A stretch of 64,000 bases of DNA from Liolophura sinensis (GCF_032854445.1 NC_088297.1:20907127-20971126), one strand, 5' to 3'; positions 10,575-22,532 are shown, numbered from the stretch's first letter. Notes: generated by a model from the sequence alone, not told the origin. Numbers and translations are program-made.

Positions 10575-12609
10575 CTGATGAGGAGAGGACATGATGGAGT
10601 GGGCTGTCGAAGAACCTTGATAGTCATTGGATGTCTTCTCATGTTATATTAAATAAGGTTGGCTTTTCTCTGAATGTACATTACCCGCCGTTGAGTTTCG
10701 GCGTTCTGTAGGGGAGATGCAGGGAGTTAAGTTACTTGGGAAAGGGCCACTTGTTCATGTCAACATACAATGTACATGTACAATCTGGACTAGAGCATGT
10801 GGGCTAAAAGTGTTTGCTGATCTTCATAGATTTCAACTGTCTTGTAATTACACCAGAGGAACATAAGGAGAGTAAGGTATTTGACTTAATAAGGAATTTC
10901 TAACATAAGTTACACAGATTTTACATGATTCTTAGTTCCATTCAGCTTGAGCTTAAAATGTGTTCTGAAGTCTGAGTGGAAGGTTGAGTGATATCCTTCA
11001 TGAAAAATGTAAGCACCAGATGTACTATTTTATAACATTTATTGGCCTCTAAAAACATACAAATTTTAGACAAATGTTTGGGCAAATATAGTGATTGAAA
11101 TATTCACCACAGTAATACCTGTAATTGGACAATGAAAAGCAAATTCATCAAATCAGTTTATAGGCACAGTTTTCAATTACCCCTATTTGTGTCAGAAAGA
11201 AAGGCAAAACTGTTTCAGTGAATGTACTGAAAGTACATATGGTAGACTAAAGTTGAGATATACATGTATATTGCAAGTATATGTGAGGAAAATGTAATTT
11301 TGATTACACCATCAGTTTCACCCATTCTCATTGTTCATGGGACTGCGAGACAGAAAGCAGGAGATGCAGCTTTTGTGGCCATTTTCGCTGATTTAGGTAC
11401 ATTTAAGTCTTCCAAGAATATGACTGTATACATTATAAATTGTACATCACTACTGGGAAAGTACATTGGTAACATGCCAAAGGGCGATGGCCTAGTATTC
11501 CGTGCAACCAGACTACATATACATACTTTCTACAGATTCATGTGCGAAGGAAAAAATGAATTCAAATCTGGATTTCAGTCTGAAATCATAAACCAGTTTG
11601 TCTTTAATTATCATTTTGGAGCAGAAGGCTACCCTGGAAAAGTAGCCAGCTACCTGCTACAGAATTGGTTAACGGGATATACCACCGAAAGAAATTCAGA
11701 AATTTTGAGCTGGTTCAGCTATTCAAAAATGAATTGCTTTTGCCTCCTAAGTAAATTTCCAGGTCATTTTTTTCTCTCGAAAAATGTCAACTAAGAGAAT
11801 TACAAGGGAAATTTGTCACTGGTCTAAGCTGTACGCCTGATGAGATAACATGCAAATGAGGCAGCACAAAGATTCTCACAGTTTGATGCAATGTTTACTC
11901 TTGGATCACACATGTAAACAGTATGATAGATTGAAAGCAAATTATAAGTCTGATAAACTAGAAACATTCTTCCTTTTTATCAACAATGTGTTTTAAAGTA
12001 TTTGTAATTCTGACAATCTGTACTGCAGAACTGAAGTTACATGGTTGGCCGCATAATTACAACACAATTTCTGCTGTTGTCTAGAGAATCCAGTCCAAAA
12101 AGTTTAGTCTTCTAAACAAAGCGATTTCATTGAGTTGATTGTCAAAGGGAAACCCTGGATAAAGCTTAACATTCTATTGTTCACTCAAAGTCAGTAGACA
12201 TGTGGAAGTCTCAACTTTATGTAGATGACGTCTAACTGAACAGAACAATTTTTTCGTCGTTAGTAATTTGTCTCTTTAAAGCTCATGGTGACATGCTCTG
12301 TTTTCTACAGAAGTAACAGGCTGCAAGTATCTGGTAACAGTCATTTAATGTACCCCTGAAACAGTATTAGGAAAATTGTTCAAGGGTCTGTTTTACAGGA
12401 CAATGTGGCATTGTATATAATACAAGCAGTAGTCAAATGCAGGTTTCATGTTACTGATAATTCAGATGATGAAAAGTTCTGAAGATGTCATTTATATGCA
12501 AACATGCATGTATTAGGCAACATCTGTTCAATGCGATGTTAACAGCATTAGAAGGGCTTTTTTTGCTGTGCAGATGCTTGCACATGTAATGACATGCTTC
12601 TAACTGCAG
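10575..12609. other. Intronic stretch with one long unassigned open frame
   Basis: A + strand frame of 176 codons runs from 11264 to 11794, the longest in the window. I see no domain, signal peptide or family resemblance, and no splice context. Its length is borderline for chance in AT-rich DNA. A family-B fragment, inverted, lies at about 11020-11105 (ACATTTATTGGCCTCTAAAAA). Nothing else is supported. Confidence 0.4.
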
Positions 12610-12672
12610 CACACCAGGCGCTGCATGACAATTTTTGCATCACCTCTTTACTGTTGCCATGGAAATGTCTCG
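12610..12672 (+). CDS. Candidate small exon of the + strand gene
   Basis: An acceptor (ATGCTTCTAACTGCAG) and a good donor (TGTCTCG|GTAAAGCTT) bound 63 bp. In the phase matching the next strong exon (20535), the peptide is HQALHDNFCITSLLLPWKCL and it ends one base into a codon, which the TG opening the 20.5-kb exon would complete as valine. The phase agreement is the main support. Sequence resemblance to MMS22L here is not evident. Confidence 0.25.
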
Positions 12673-13189
12673 GTAAAGCTTAAGACAACTTGGATTGTTT
12701 TCTATACCTGACCAGACTGTGATCTTCAGAACATGCATGTATATCCATGCATGCATTCAAACAGAACATTGGCGTATAAATTGCCTTCAAATCTAGTACT
12801 ACATGTACTAAGTCTGCATGTATTTCTTGGCATTTAGATGGTTTGTTGTGACAGCATTAACAAAGCGAAATCCATGCCGATGCATCATTTTTCAAATTCA
12901 CCATTCATGAAAATATCAGGGACACAAGCAGGCTGTTTTTCATGCCCATAAAGGCTGCCAGATTATATAGATAATTTAATGCCCAAAACATGATAAGATA
13001 ATTTTTTTCTTAAAATGTGTATATTTGACTAATTTGATTTAATACATTTATTAATTCTAATTATGAATCAGTGTCCATGTTGTTGGGAAGCATGGTTAAC
13101 CTGGTATCAGACATTTTCACAATTTCTTGATTTTATCCGAAATTATGGGCCTCAACAGCCCCTTTATATGAGCGTGCTAATGCTATTAT

Positions 13190-13262
13190 ACACTAACACA
13201 GTGACTCTGGAGCCTTTCATCAGTGCAGTTTCTGTGAGTTCACGTCCAGCTCATACTGTCAT
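13190..13262 (+). mobile_element. SINE-1 head-only fragment
   Basis: It matches the tRNA-like head of SINE-1 (GACTCTGGAGCCTTTCATCA, then GTGAGTTCACGTCCAGCTCAT) but stops at the head/body junction. The diagnostic body (ACCTGCGGATGG, CCATAATGCTGG) is absent. It lies inside an 86-codon open frame that I do not regard as a gene. Confidence 0.55.
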
Positions 13263-13499
13263 AAGTTTAACAGATCAATTCTTGAAAAAAATCATGCAGT
13301 TAAACAATCTCTGTTTCTGTTGAAGTCCATATGATCACAAATGTCCAATAGTATTTTATTTCACAAACTAAACAAATTCAACTTTAAATTTTACATTACT
13401 GTCCTTCATGTTCAATCTGTTAAAATTTAAGAAAACTCAGTATTTTCATAACTTGTGAACTTTCCATTCATTTCAACTTTACTGTCTCTAGTACATAGT

Positions 13500-14740
13500 T
13501 CAGGTCATATAATCCTCCAGGTGTTGCGATTTTCACAGTTCTGCCACTGGATGTTCTGACTACAGGTACAGCTTGTTCTGGTGTAGGTCTGTACATCTGG
13601 TGATCACTGAATTTTGGTTATTGTTCGCATTTGTTGGAAGTTTACACTCGGGTTCTGCTGTCGTATTTCTTACAGGTGTACTCACGGACACCCTGTTGTG
13701 AAGGTTACTTAAAGTAGGCAGAAGCATGTTAAATTTCTCAGCATGGAACTTGTCCAGTCTTCCATCCTAAGTCCTGACTTGATATGAACGTATGTCAGTA
13801 TGGCATTCGACTTGTACTTTAACCCAGTTGCACGATCTTCCAGTAGGTTTGATCCTAGCAACATCTCCATTTTTCAGGGAAAACAACTCCTTTGCAGTTT
13901 TGTTGTGGTAATTTACCTGTTTTGCTTTGCGCTCTGTTATCTTTGATTGCACACCTTTGACTGTCTTAGTTTCCAGTAATTTATGTGAAGTAGAGATAAG
14001 TGATGAAGAAGAGAGCTGGTAACATGCTCAATATTGTAACCCCTCATGAACTTAACTGTTGTAGCGAGCTCTGTTGTCTGTCATAAGTTCATCACAGATT
14101 CCATATGTGCTTTTAGTTTTGGAATAACACATTTTGCTGTTATCTTCCAGTCGGTCTGCTTTGAAGAAACTCAAGTTGGTAGTTCTTGCCATTGAACGCA
14201 AACAGATCACTGCCCAGTGTCTGCTCAGTAAGGGCGATTAGGAATTGCATGATTAATCACTGGTTACTTTTGCTGTTCATTTTGGAACGTTGAACACACA
14301 CTGCACTTTCTAATGAACTGTTCTATCACGGTTCATATTAAGCCAATATATCGTTTCTCGAGCTCTGCGCAAACAACCCTGAACATGTGACTAGAGTGCA
14401 GGCATGACACAGTATCATCACGAAGAACTTGTGGAATTACAACTCATTCCCTTTTGAATATGATTCTGTTTTGCACTCCTGCACGGAAGGGGAATACAAC
14501 AGTACTGCCGAGTCTAGCAGTTCCTTTCTCTCTGGCCATCTTTTCTGAATCATAGTTTCCAGTTTACACAAGTCAATGTCGGATTCTGTAGCACACTGGA
14601 CACTTGTCACTCACTGCCAGGGGTGTGAACCTGGTTGATGGATTCAGTTTCTTGTTCAGTATTTGAAAGTAAATCCATTGTGAAGACAGTTTTCCCATCT
14701 TGATTTGGCCTTTTTCTGTACAAACCCCTACTTCTACCTG
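13500..14740 (-). pseudogene. Ty3/gypsy retrotransposon relic: integrase part of pol
   Basis: Translating the - strand in patched frames gives pieces in integrase order. First comes a linker, LETMIQKRWPERKELLDSA. Then VVIPQVLRDDTVSCLHSSH and, further on, KCSVCSTFQNEQQK, which together supply the H-H-C-C zinc-binding residues of the integrase N-terminal domain. Finally, at 13767-13952, the C-terminal part has NYHNKTAKELFSLKNGDVARIKP and ends near RSYQV. Frameshifts and stops break the frame, so it cannot encode an active enzyme. Protease, reverse transcriptase and most of RNase H, expected between gag and this part, are missing. Together with the gag part it is a dead, internally deleted retroelement inserted antisense in an intron. 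Confidence 0.75.
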
Positions 14741-14750
14741 TGTCATGGTT

Positions 14751-14922
14751 CTATTTATTTAGTTAGTTAGTTATTTATTTGATTGGAGTTTTACGCCGTG
14801 CTCAAGAATATTTCACTTCTACGACGGCGGCCAGCGTTTTGTTGAGAGGGGGGGAACCCACGAAAATTCCGCAGGTTGCGCCAGACCTCCACATGTATGG
14901 CCGAAGAGGAAGCTGGTACGAG
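14751..14922 (-). mobile_element. SINE-1 body-only copy inserted in the gypsy relic, exact TSD
   Basis: The insert is bounded by a perfect 10-bp target-site duplication, TGTCATGGTT, at 14741-14750 and 14923-14932. Read on the - strand the SINE starts exactly at CTCGTACCAGCTTCCTCTT, corresponding to CTCATGCTGGCTTCCTCTC of the full element, and ends in a TAAATAAATAG tail. The tRNA-like head is absent. It was inserted after the retrotransposon was already in place. Confidence 0.92.
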
Positions 14923-15513
14923 TGTCATGGTTTTAACTTGATGACTAGTCGCTTCCCTCGCTCTGCACGTGTCCAAACATGACTGTAGACAGAGTTGTGC
15001 CTGCTGGGGTAATTTCTTTCGGGTGGCATTGTCTCTTTTCCGAACAACAGTCTTGTCACGAATTAGATGGTCTTCTAGTTTACCATAATTACAAGTGCTG
15101 GCGAGTGGCCATAATGCAGCTGCATATGTGTTAAGGTTCTCATATACATGTAATTGCTGATCTGTCTTGTTAGAACAGAACCTCTCAAATATCTCGGTTG
15201 TCTGTCCAAGACAGAACATTTCAAACTTCTTCAACATTGCTTTCACATCACCACGCTCTTCTTCATTTTCAGACACCAGTCCATCATACACATTTAGATC
15301 ATCAGCCCCTAGGTATGTAAGGCTAGTAGCAGTTCTTTGCTACATATCCCCGGTAGCTAACCCACTTGCAATCTCATAGTTTTCCCACGCACGCTTAAAT
15401 CTCTTCCAGTTATTGGCTATATTGCAGCTGAGATCTAATTTTGGTGGAAATGGAATGTTTATTGGAATTTGTACAATTCCAGGTGCCCCATTTTGGTCCT
15501 GTTGTGTAGCCAT
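14923..15513 (-). pseudogene. Ty3/gypsy relic: gag part
   Basis: From ATG at 15513 on the - strand the frame runs MATQQDQNGAPGIVQIPI, then PPKLDLSCNIANNWKRFKRA, typical of invertebrate gypsy gag openings. Codon 58 is TAG (15342-15340). After it the same frame continues through CNYGKLEDHLIRDKTVVRKR and LCLQSCLDTCRAREATSHQV, the conserved capsid C-terminal stretch, up to the SINE insertion at 14922. The nucleocapsid zinc knuckle is absent, lost with the internal deletion. One nonsense codon plus the SINE make it non-functional. Confidence 0.8.
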
Positions 15514-15888
15514 ATTCCACTATTATGTTCACAATTTGTCTTTACTTGTGTCAGTTCATTGAAATTCTACTTCACATACGGGTTGAACCCCACTTGGCTA
15601 TGTAGTCATTCTTGCTTACCATACTTTTTTTTCTCTTATCCTGGACAGCGTAAGCGAATCAGCATTATCCAAGTCTCTTATATGATCTACTGTGTACAGT
15701 TGATATAAAACACTGCTTACCCTGACGATATAACCGGAGAGTTCTGAGCGCAAATGTTCGTTATGTGAGAAAATAACACAAAACACGAAGTTTTAAAAAT
15801 TTAGTGTTCTACAACCACATCAGTCACCTGTTGTCATTCAATGAAAAGATTCACAAGGTCCATATTTCGTCAAGAAAGTGACAGTTTT

Positions 15889-15898
15889 GGATCGCCAA
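15889..15898 (-). other. Possible primer-binding site of the gypsy relic
   Basis: On the - strand, TTGGCGATCC lies about 375 bp upstream of the gag ATG, and similar TTGGCG... primer sites are common in gypsy elements. The sequence just beyond (from 15902) would be the end of the 5' LTR, but I could not find a matching LTR near 13.4 kb. Confidence 0.35.
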
Positions 15899-16117
15899 TC
15901 TTGTCCTGAGGGATCGTTTCAAAAATCTTTTGACACCATGTTTTGTTCTTCAGGAGGAACTTGAGTGAAACAAGTTAACAAGCAAGCGAAGTGAACTGAA
16001 GACGGTAAACTGACTTACTGTCTGACTAATTCGTCACAACTGCATTTGAGTGGGGGTTAAAGCTAAACTTGTGTTAAAACGATCACATACTATTAAAAAG
16101 GACGGATTATGATTACA

Positions 16118-16332
16118 GCCTCCATGGCGTAGTGGGTAGTGTGTTATCACAGCATACTGACCCAGGAGGCAATCACTTCGACTTTGTCCAGCTCATGCTG
16201 GCTTCCTCTCCAGCCTGATGTAGGAAGGTCTTCCAGCAAATGGGGATGAATGTGGGTTCCCCCTGGGCTCTGTCCGGTTTCCTTCCCACCATAATGCTGA
16301 CTGCCATTGTAGATGTGAAATATTCCAGTTAA
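16118..16332 (+). mobile_element. SINE-1 copy with full head, 3' end lost
   Basis: It starts GCCTCCATGGCGTAGTGGGT (A-box region), continues through GTCCAGCTCATGCTGGCTTC and CCCACCATAATGCTGACTGC, and degenerates at GAAATATTCCAG. The AATAAA tail is missing. Confidence 0.85.
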
Positions 16333-18129
16333 CCATGTACGTATTACATATAAACTGGCCCAATCCAGTAGTATTAAAATTGAAATTCAAACTGAACCCT
16401 TTATTGACATATGAAGAGGTAAGTCTGTGAGAATTGCCTTCCCTGAGAGCGTTTGTAACGATAAATGAATAAGCGTTTCATTTTCTAAATATGACTGAAA
16501 ATCAAGAACACACTGTTATAAACATTATCTGCAAGCATTAAGAATTAAAAATGACTGTAAGTCAGGAGGCTTGTCATGTACCTGACGAAGGGCCATGGTT
16601 TTTCCCTCCCATTAAACTGTCATGTTATTGAGCATGACATTAAAAACTAGTCGAATGATTAGATATAGAAATAACAGTGAAATAAATAAATGAATAAAAA
16701 TCAGAAGTTACTTTTATGCATGAAATAATGTTTCGGATTTTGTGGGTAAAATGTGAACAAAATTCCCAGAGAAGCGCCGTGATAACAACTGATTACGTGT
16801 TACCTGTGTGTTACCTAATTGTGGTCAGTCTACTCTGGTAAGATATCTTTGACTCATATCCCGATGTTACATATGTAGCCTGTATAATGTCATAAAGGCT
16901 ATAGTAGATAAACCGGGCAGGGTGTTACACCACTAGCAGCAGTAGGCTGGCATTAGGGAAAGAGTTATCTTCTGGGTTTATATAGATTTGGAGAATGACG
17001 TGTGGAAGAGTATGTATGCGTATGTATGTATATATAGTGGCTGAGGTATGTATTACATGGGGTCAGTGTAGGGTCATCAGGACAGCAGCGTTAACAGCCC
17101 TATTGGCTAACTACACACATACGCACACAAGTGGATTCGCTTGACCGCTGTAGCGCGGAGGGCAGTGCAGGTCGATTGCATATACAGGTATATAGTGTAT
17201 AGGCTGATAGCATGTAGGTGGTTTAACTGAAGCATATAGATCTGTTTGGACACTGATGTATGCCTTAGATATAGAGGCTTTTACATCTGAACTATTGTGC
17301 CTGGTCAGTGGATAGTGTGACTGGAAGTGTAAGTGCCATGTTTTTCAGCATTTTATAGCTGGTACATCCATTTGTTTGCTTTCTGTACTGTTGCAATGTA
17401 GACCTTCCACTTGCTGCTCCAGCCGGATTTTGTATAAGCTACTGGAGTACCAGTGACCAGTGATCATTAGACCGTGTCCAACAGGACAGTCCTGGGCACC
17501 GTTACTTTTCACCGGCTTTTAAATCTGCTCGTCTGATCATGGGGATTGACTAATGAAACAGTACAGGTAATCTCCAGTTTTAGATTAGCCCTACCCTACA
17601 CTAATTCCATAGCTTATGTGTGGGAGGGGATATACATGTAGACAGGCAAGTTGATGAAGTATTTTATGCATTTATTGTTTATATACTGTTTATACACTGA
17701 TAAAAGTGTTATCTCACTGACTTTAATATTTAACACCCAAACACTTTGACGTCAAGAAAGAAATATTTTGTTTTCTGACTTTCCAATCTGAGCTCAGCAG
17801 GATAACGTTTGATGCAAGTTTAGTGATCTTCAACATTCCTACGTCACGCCTCAAAACATGATGGCATACAAGATGTCATGCACAAGTATGACATCACACT
17901 AGGTACATTTACCTGTGTGTGAATGCCTGCAGCTGAAACTTTCAATCTGAAAACGTTCAAAGACACAAGATCTTTTTATTATCAAAATATAAATAATATA
18001 CAGAATATTATAGTATGAGGCCTGTGATAATGCACTTAACCTCAATCATTTCCACCTTTCACTCGAGCAATATGCATGGTATCCAACCCTGACTCTGCAA
18101 TATCCTCTTCTGTGTATCCTACTCACATG
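16333..18129. other. Intronic stretch, possible alternative 5' exon near 17.1-17.3 kb
   Basis: Mostly AT-rich. A slightly CpG-richer patch at about 17090-17180 (GGATTCGCTTGACCGCTGTAGCGCGGAGG) is followed at 17331 by a good donor (GGAAGT|GTAAGTGCC). This could be an alternative or non-coding first exon, but nothing confirms it. Confidence 0.3.
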
Positions 18130-18722
18130 CACATGTATAGTAATGTTGATATAAAAAGGCAGGTTTGCAAAGTGTTTGATACAGATGTACAGGTACAATT
18201 CACATTATTATATAATATTTGTAGAGGGCAGATTTGTGAAGTATCTGTCTGACCTACTACTCACCTGTACATTTAGTACTTCTGATAGGAAAAGATTTGC
18301 AAACTGTCTGATGTACAATTGACATAGTATACATCTGTGGTAACTTGTAATAATGCTGATATGAAAGGTAGATTTGCCAACTGTTTGATGTACAGTTCAC
18401 ATAGTATAGATCTATGTGAACTTGTAATAATGCTGATATGAAAAGGTAGATTTGCTAACTGTTTGATGTACAGTTCACATAGTGTAGATCTATGTGAACT
18501 TGTAATAATGCTGATATGAAAAGGTAGATTTGCCAACTGTTTGATGTACAGTTCACATAGTGTAGATCTATGTGAACTTGTAATAATGCTGATATGAAAA
18601 GGTAGATTTGCACACTGTTTGATGTACAGTTCACATAGTATATATCTGTGGTAACTTGTAATAATGCTGATATGAAAAGGTAGAGTTGCAAATTGCTTGA
18701 TGAACAATTCACGTAGTATACG
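18130..18722. repeat. 78-bp tandem repeat array
   Basis: CTTGTAATAATGCTGATATG recurs at 18344, 18421, 18499, 18577 and 18655 (77-78-bp steps). One further clear unit precedes it from about 18270, and more diverged units reach back to about 18130. The unit contains GTAGATTTGCCAACTGTTTG and TAGATCTATGTGAA. Because 78 is divisible by three, a repetitive - strand frame stays open. It is an artefact of the period. Confidence 0.9.
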
Positions 18723-19683
18723 TGTTCAAAAGAAACTCACCAGGGTGAAATTTTATTTCATTAAATATGAAAGCTGACGAGAAGATAGCATAAAAAATGT
18801 ATGCTGTTGTTCTTCAAAATTTTCACATGTTTGGAAGGTGTTTGTTTAAGCATGCTCTGAAGACAAATTTCTGGACTAATGTAGTTTTGTCACCAAAATT
18901 AAATTAAAAGTGTGGTTTCATCTGCAGAAAGCTTGAAGAATTAGGGTAATTTAAGACTGCAAGAGGAATTCAGTTAGAAGAAGCTGAAAATCACTGCATG
19001 AGATACCGCACGTAGAAACAAAACAGGCTGTCAAGCGTTGATGTATGTTAGTATGTGTTCTTGTCATTATTTTGAATTTTGGACCTTTTGTTATGAAATG
19101 TAAGACAAGAAAAACATTTAGAGCACTGTCCAAAACATTGCTGAGATGATGGATTTGTGAATGGGAGAAGAATGTCTATAATTTGTGCAACAGTATTCTA
19201 AGAAAAACATAATTTTTTGCTCAAAGTTTTTTACTCAATAACAGTAAGTTATATATCACATGTGTTTACCGTAGTTTGAATGCATTGGTCCTTGACCAGT
19301 GAGATTGGTATTTACATTCATTAACAGAATCAGCCATGGCTTCAGTTTAAGTTAGCTTTGCCAGATGCATGTACATATAGTTGGTAAAGATGCAATACTT
19401 AGTTTTCTACAAAATGGCATTTACTTACATGTAATTAATCGGACCAAACCTGTATAATTTATAAGTGAAATACTATCAAACAAGCTTGAATGGCCATGAC
19501 CCTAGCTGGGGTTTAACTATGTGCCTTATGTAGCTACCGTTCCATTTGTCAAAGTGGAGTAGGAAATTTTATATTAGCACTATTTGTTTTCTCTGTTTAC
19601 AGGCAGAGATAGGAAAAAATAGAATATGGATGCCCCAAAAAGTGCTATATGAACCCTATCTTTCACATTTCTGTTTCATTTTT
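18723..19683. other. Intronic stretch, nothing recognised
   Basis: A strong acceptor-like sequence, TTTGTTTTCTCTGTTTACAG, ends near 19602, but no donor or sustained plausible frame follows. The rest is AT-rich and featureless. Confidence 0.4.
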
Positions 19684-19940
19684 TTGTTTATTTATTTGTC
19701 TGGAGTATGCTATGTCAAGAATATTTAACTTACACAACGTGGGCCAGCATTGTAGTGGGACGAAACCTGGCAAAGGCTAGGAAAACGCACATCCATCTGC
19801 AGGTTGCTGCCAGATCCTCCCATGTAGAACCGGAGAGGAAGTGAACTCAGCTGAATCTCACAGCATTCACATTGGTGACAAGCTACTGGGTCCTTGTGCT
19901 GCGCTAACATTTTAACCACATGGCCATAGTGGCACCCTTA
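19684..19940 (-). mobile_element. SINE-1 copy, near full length, inverted
   Basis: The tail (TTTATTTATTTG on the + strand) is at the left. The body carries GGGCCAGCATTGTAGTGGGA and CATCTGCAGGTTGCTGCCAG. The head end at the right reads GTGCTGCGCTAACATTTTAACCACATGG on +, the reverse complement of the A-box region. Confidence 0.85.
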
Positions 19941-20534
19941 ACTCCTAGGGGAATGATGACTGCATTATGGTACAGAGGTCGTGTCCTTGGTTTGGTCATA
20001 ACACATAATGCATGAGATAATACGCCTTTGCACACCTACTGAAAACGTGACAGTATTCTCTGCAGGGACGAGTGATTTTCAAAGTTTAGGGTCATAGTGA
20101 CTTTATGAGAAAAACTGAAATTATCACAGCCTAAAAATTGTGTGGAGGAGGCGGCAGAGAAAGATGGAATGATGAGGTACCATAGTATTCTGCCTGTCCT
20201 GATGACCAGATGACCTACAGTCCAAACCTGCAAGCTCTTGTTTACCACTGCTGGTCTGTTTACTTCAAATATCTCAAGGCCACTCTCTCGCTGGCTGTTA
20301 TACACGAAGAGTTATCTCCCTTGGGCATGAGTCACCTGAGGCTGACTGTTGCCTGGCTCTGCTGCCGGCCAGTGAACATGTACAGTGTATGTGTTTGTTC
20401 ATGTTAGGGGTCTTGTGTATGTCTGCCTGATATGTGAAATCAATGCGATCTATCTGCTTTATTGTGCAGCACTGGCCACTGTTGGCTGTCAGGCTATACC
20501 ACATATTGAAGCACATACATGTACTTTTCTGTAG

Positions 20535-20689
20535 TGTCCGGGATTTACCGAGCAGTCATCCAGGGGCTGGTTTTCAACCAGCAATTTTTGACTGGAGTGG
20601 AAAATTTGAAGTTGAATAAAAATAATATTGACTCAGACAGTCTTGGTACATGGCCAGTGTTAGACCTTCAGCTATCTTCTGTAATTCAG
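20535..20689 (+). CDS. MMS22L: Coding exon, MMS22L-like
   Basis: A clean acceptor (ATGTACTTTTCTGTAG) and donor (GTAATTCAG|GTATATGC) enclose 155 bp, open in one phase (two bases plus 51 codons). Peptide landmarks are SGIYRAVIQGLVFNQQFL, then LNKNNIDSDS and LGTWPVLDLQLSSVIQ. The pattern fits human MMS22L at roughly residues 165-215, where LIDELHGLLLYIGHL is followed by NQNQIKLFPPSWHLLHLHL: the spacing between the helix, the N-rich turn and the W-x-x-L-x-L stretch is similar. This is one of the best-supported exons in the window. Homology is from memory; a protein search would settle it. Confidence 0.5.
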
Positions 20690-20816
20690 GTATATGCAGG
20701 TTTCTTGTGTTTGCATTTTTTTTTTTTAAATTTTATGAACTAAGGAGTTCTAAACCATATGGTATGAATATACAGTTCATACGCTGACAGCACTGTTGAT
20801 ATAATATCTACATCTA

Positions 20817-21082
20817 CGGGGTCATATCTGGGAAAAACTTGAAGCTTCTGATCCCAAACTTTGATGGTGTCTTAAGAGAAAACTTATAAAATGCAAGTCA
20901 GAATGATGCTTGCCAGTACTTGTAGGTTTCAAGTCTGTGAATGAAAGAAATTTGTCCGAAAGCTAAACTTTGCATGGGTAAACCATCATATTTTTGTTCA
21001 ATTTATTTCTTTGTCTTAGCACAGCTTGATTAATTAGGGTGCACAAACATTTTCACACCTAAAATGGCTCTGGATATTTTGG
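20817..21082. mobile_element. Family-C short inverted-repeat element (copy 4)
   Basis: The orientation is opposite to copies 1 and 2. It contains GATGCTTGCCAGTACTTGTAG and GGTAAACCATCAT and ends CCTAAAATGGCTCTGGATATTTTGG, the complement of the family's left terminus. Confidence 0.6.
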
Positions 21083-21420
21083 TCAGAAGTCGTTACTTTG
21101 GAGATAACAAGATTCAGGTATTATTTATTTACTTTTTTTTTTTTTAAGCTTTCATGATTGTTATAGGGTATACATTGTCATCTTTGGACTAGTGACTTGT
21201 ATGTGACATCATACTTGTGCATGTAACAGTAAAGTTGTATCCCTTTGTGATTCCATACGAAGATACAAATAGGCCGTGGTATTAGTAGTGTAAAGTTTTA
21301 AGAAAAGTTTTGTGCATGAATAATGTTCAGAAAAAAACACAACCCTTTTGATTTATGGTCTCAAATGTACTTGTACATGTGTTTTGATAAGTGCCTTGGA
21401 ATCCTTATGGTACATGTACG

Positions 21421-21545
21421 TCGGAGGGTCTGTCAGTGTGAATGGTCGTGGGTTTCTGGTTCCCTCCCACCATAATGCTGGCCGTCATCATATAAGTGAA
21501 ATATTCTTGAGTACGGCCAAGAATATCATTCAAATAAATAAATAA
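21421..21545 (+). mobile_element. SINE-1 copy, 5' truncated
   Basis: It contains GAATGGTCGTGGGTTTCTGG, CCCACCATAATGCTGGCCGT, AAGTGAAATATTCTTGAGTACGG and a TTCAAATAAATAAATAAA tail. Confidence 0.9.
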
Positions 21546-22040
21546 AGAAATCCACAAGCACTCAGTTTGTGATGACCTCATACATGTATGTAAGTAAAAC
21601 TTGAGGCATGGAAACATTTTGGAGATCTAGACCAAACTTCACAGAGCCTGCAATGCCATAATTACACCTGTTACAAAACTGTCCCCACATAGGCTGTGCA
21701 TATAAAATATACAGGTACGTTTGCATTAGTTGTCCAAGGTTATCATGATTTATCAAGGTTTGCAGCTGCTCAGAGCCAGTCACCTGCACACTCTTTGGTC
21801 AAACGACTAAGAGTACAAGGTTGAAAACAAAGCGAATTTAAGCCTTGCCGAAGATATGAAAGTAAACAATGAAATATATAGCTTTTAATTTAGGTACGAA
21901 ATTCTTTCTGGAAATTGATCAGAATCAGTCTTATCATATCAGATGTGATGGTTTCAGTGTTACGTAGTACTTGAAACAGGAATCTGGAAAAATGTGCACT
22001 TTCGCCCATGTTATGTCATGTGTTACTTCGAACATCAGGA

Positions 22041-22218
22041 CTCATGCTGGCTTCCTCTCTGGCAGTATGTGGGAAGGCCTGCCAGCAACTTGACGATGGT
22101 CGTGGGTTTCCCCCAGGCTCTGCCCGGTTTCCACCCACCATAATGCTGACCGTCGTCGTATAAGTGAAATATTCTTGAGTACAGCGTAAAACACCAATCA
22201 GATAAATAAATAAATAAA
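22041..22218 (+). mobile_element. SINE-1 body-only copy with perfect 13-bp TSD
   Basis: TCGAACATCAGGA at 22028-22040 is repeated at 22219-22231. The insert begins exactly at CTCATGCTGGCTTCCTCTC and ends in GATAAATAAATAAATAAA. The head is missing, with the same 5' terminus as the copy at 14751-14922. Confidence 0.93.
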
Positions 22219-22532
22219 TCGAACATCAGGAAACTGCAAAAGAAGCATTTTGCCCATTTAGTTCGATGTTATTTATTACCAATGGCTCCTTGCAAGAAAA
22301 CCCGTATGCTCAAATGAACTATAAATGAAGGTGGTTTGATACCATTTGGTTTCCTCCCATGTGACAGCCATGCACATGAGTGTATGTGTTACAGTGTACT
22401 TGTGTCAGTAAGTGATGCACTTTGTGAAAAATCCAGTGGCCATGAACATCAACAAAAAATCGTAGACTTGTACAAGTGAATATAATACACAGTTTGTTTT
22501 CCTTAGAAATGTTGATTAAATGTTTTTCATAC

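Noticed and set aside
18273-18712. 145- and 86-codon - strand frames with a 26-residue repeat
   Set aside because: The 78-bp array is divisible by three, which keeps repetitive frames open; the peptide has no protein-like features beyond the repeat.
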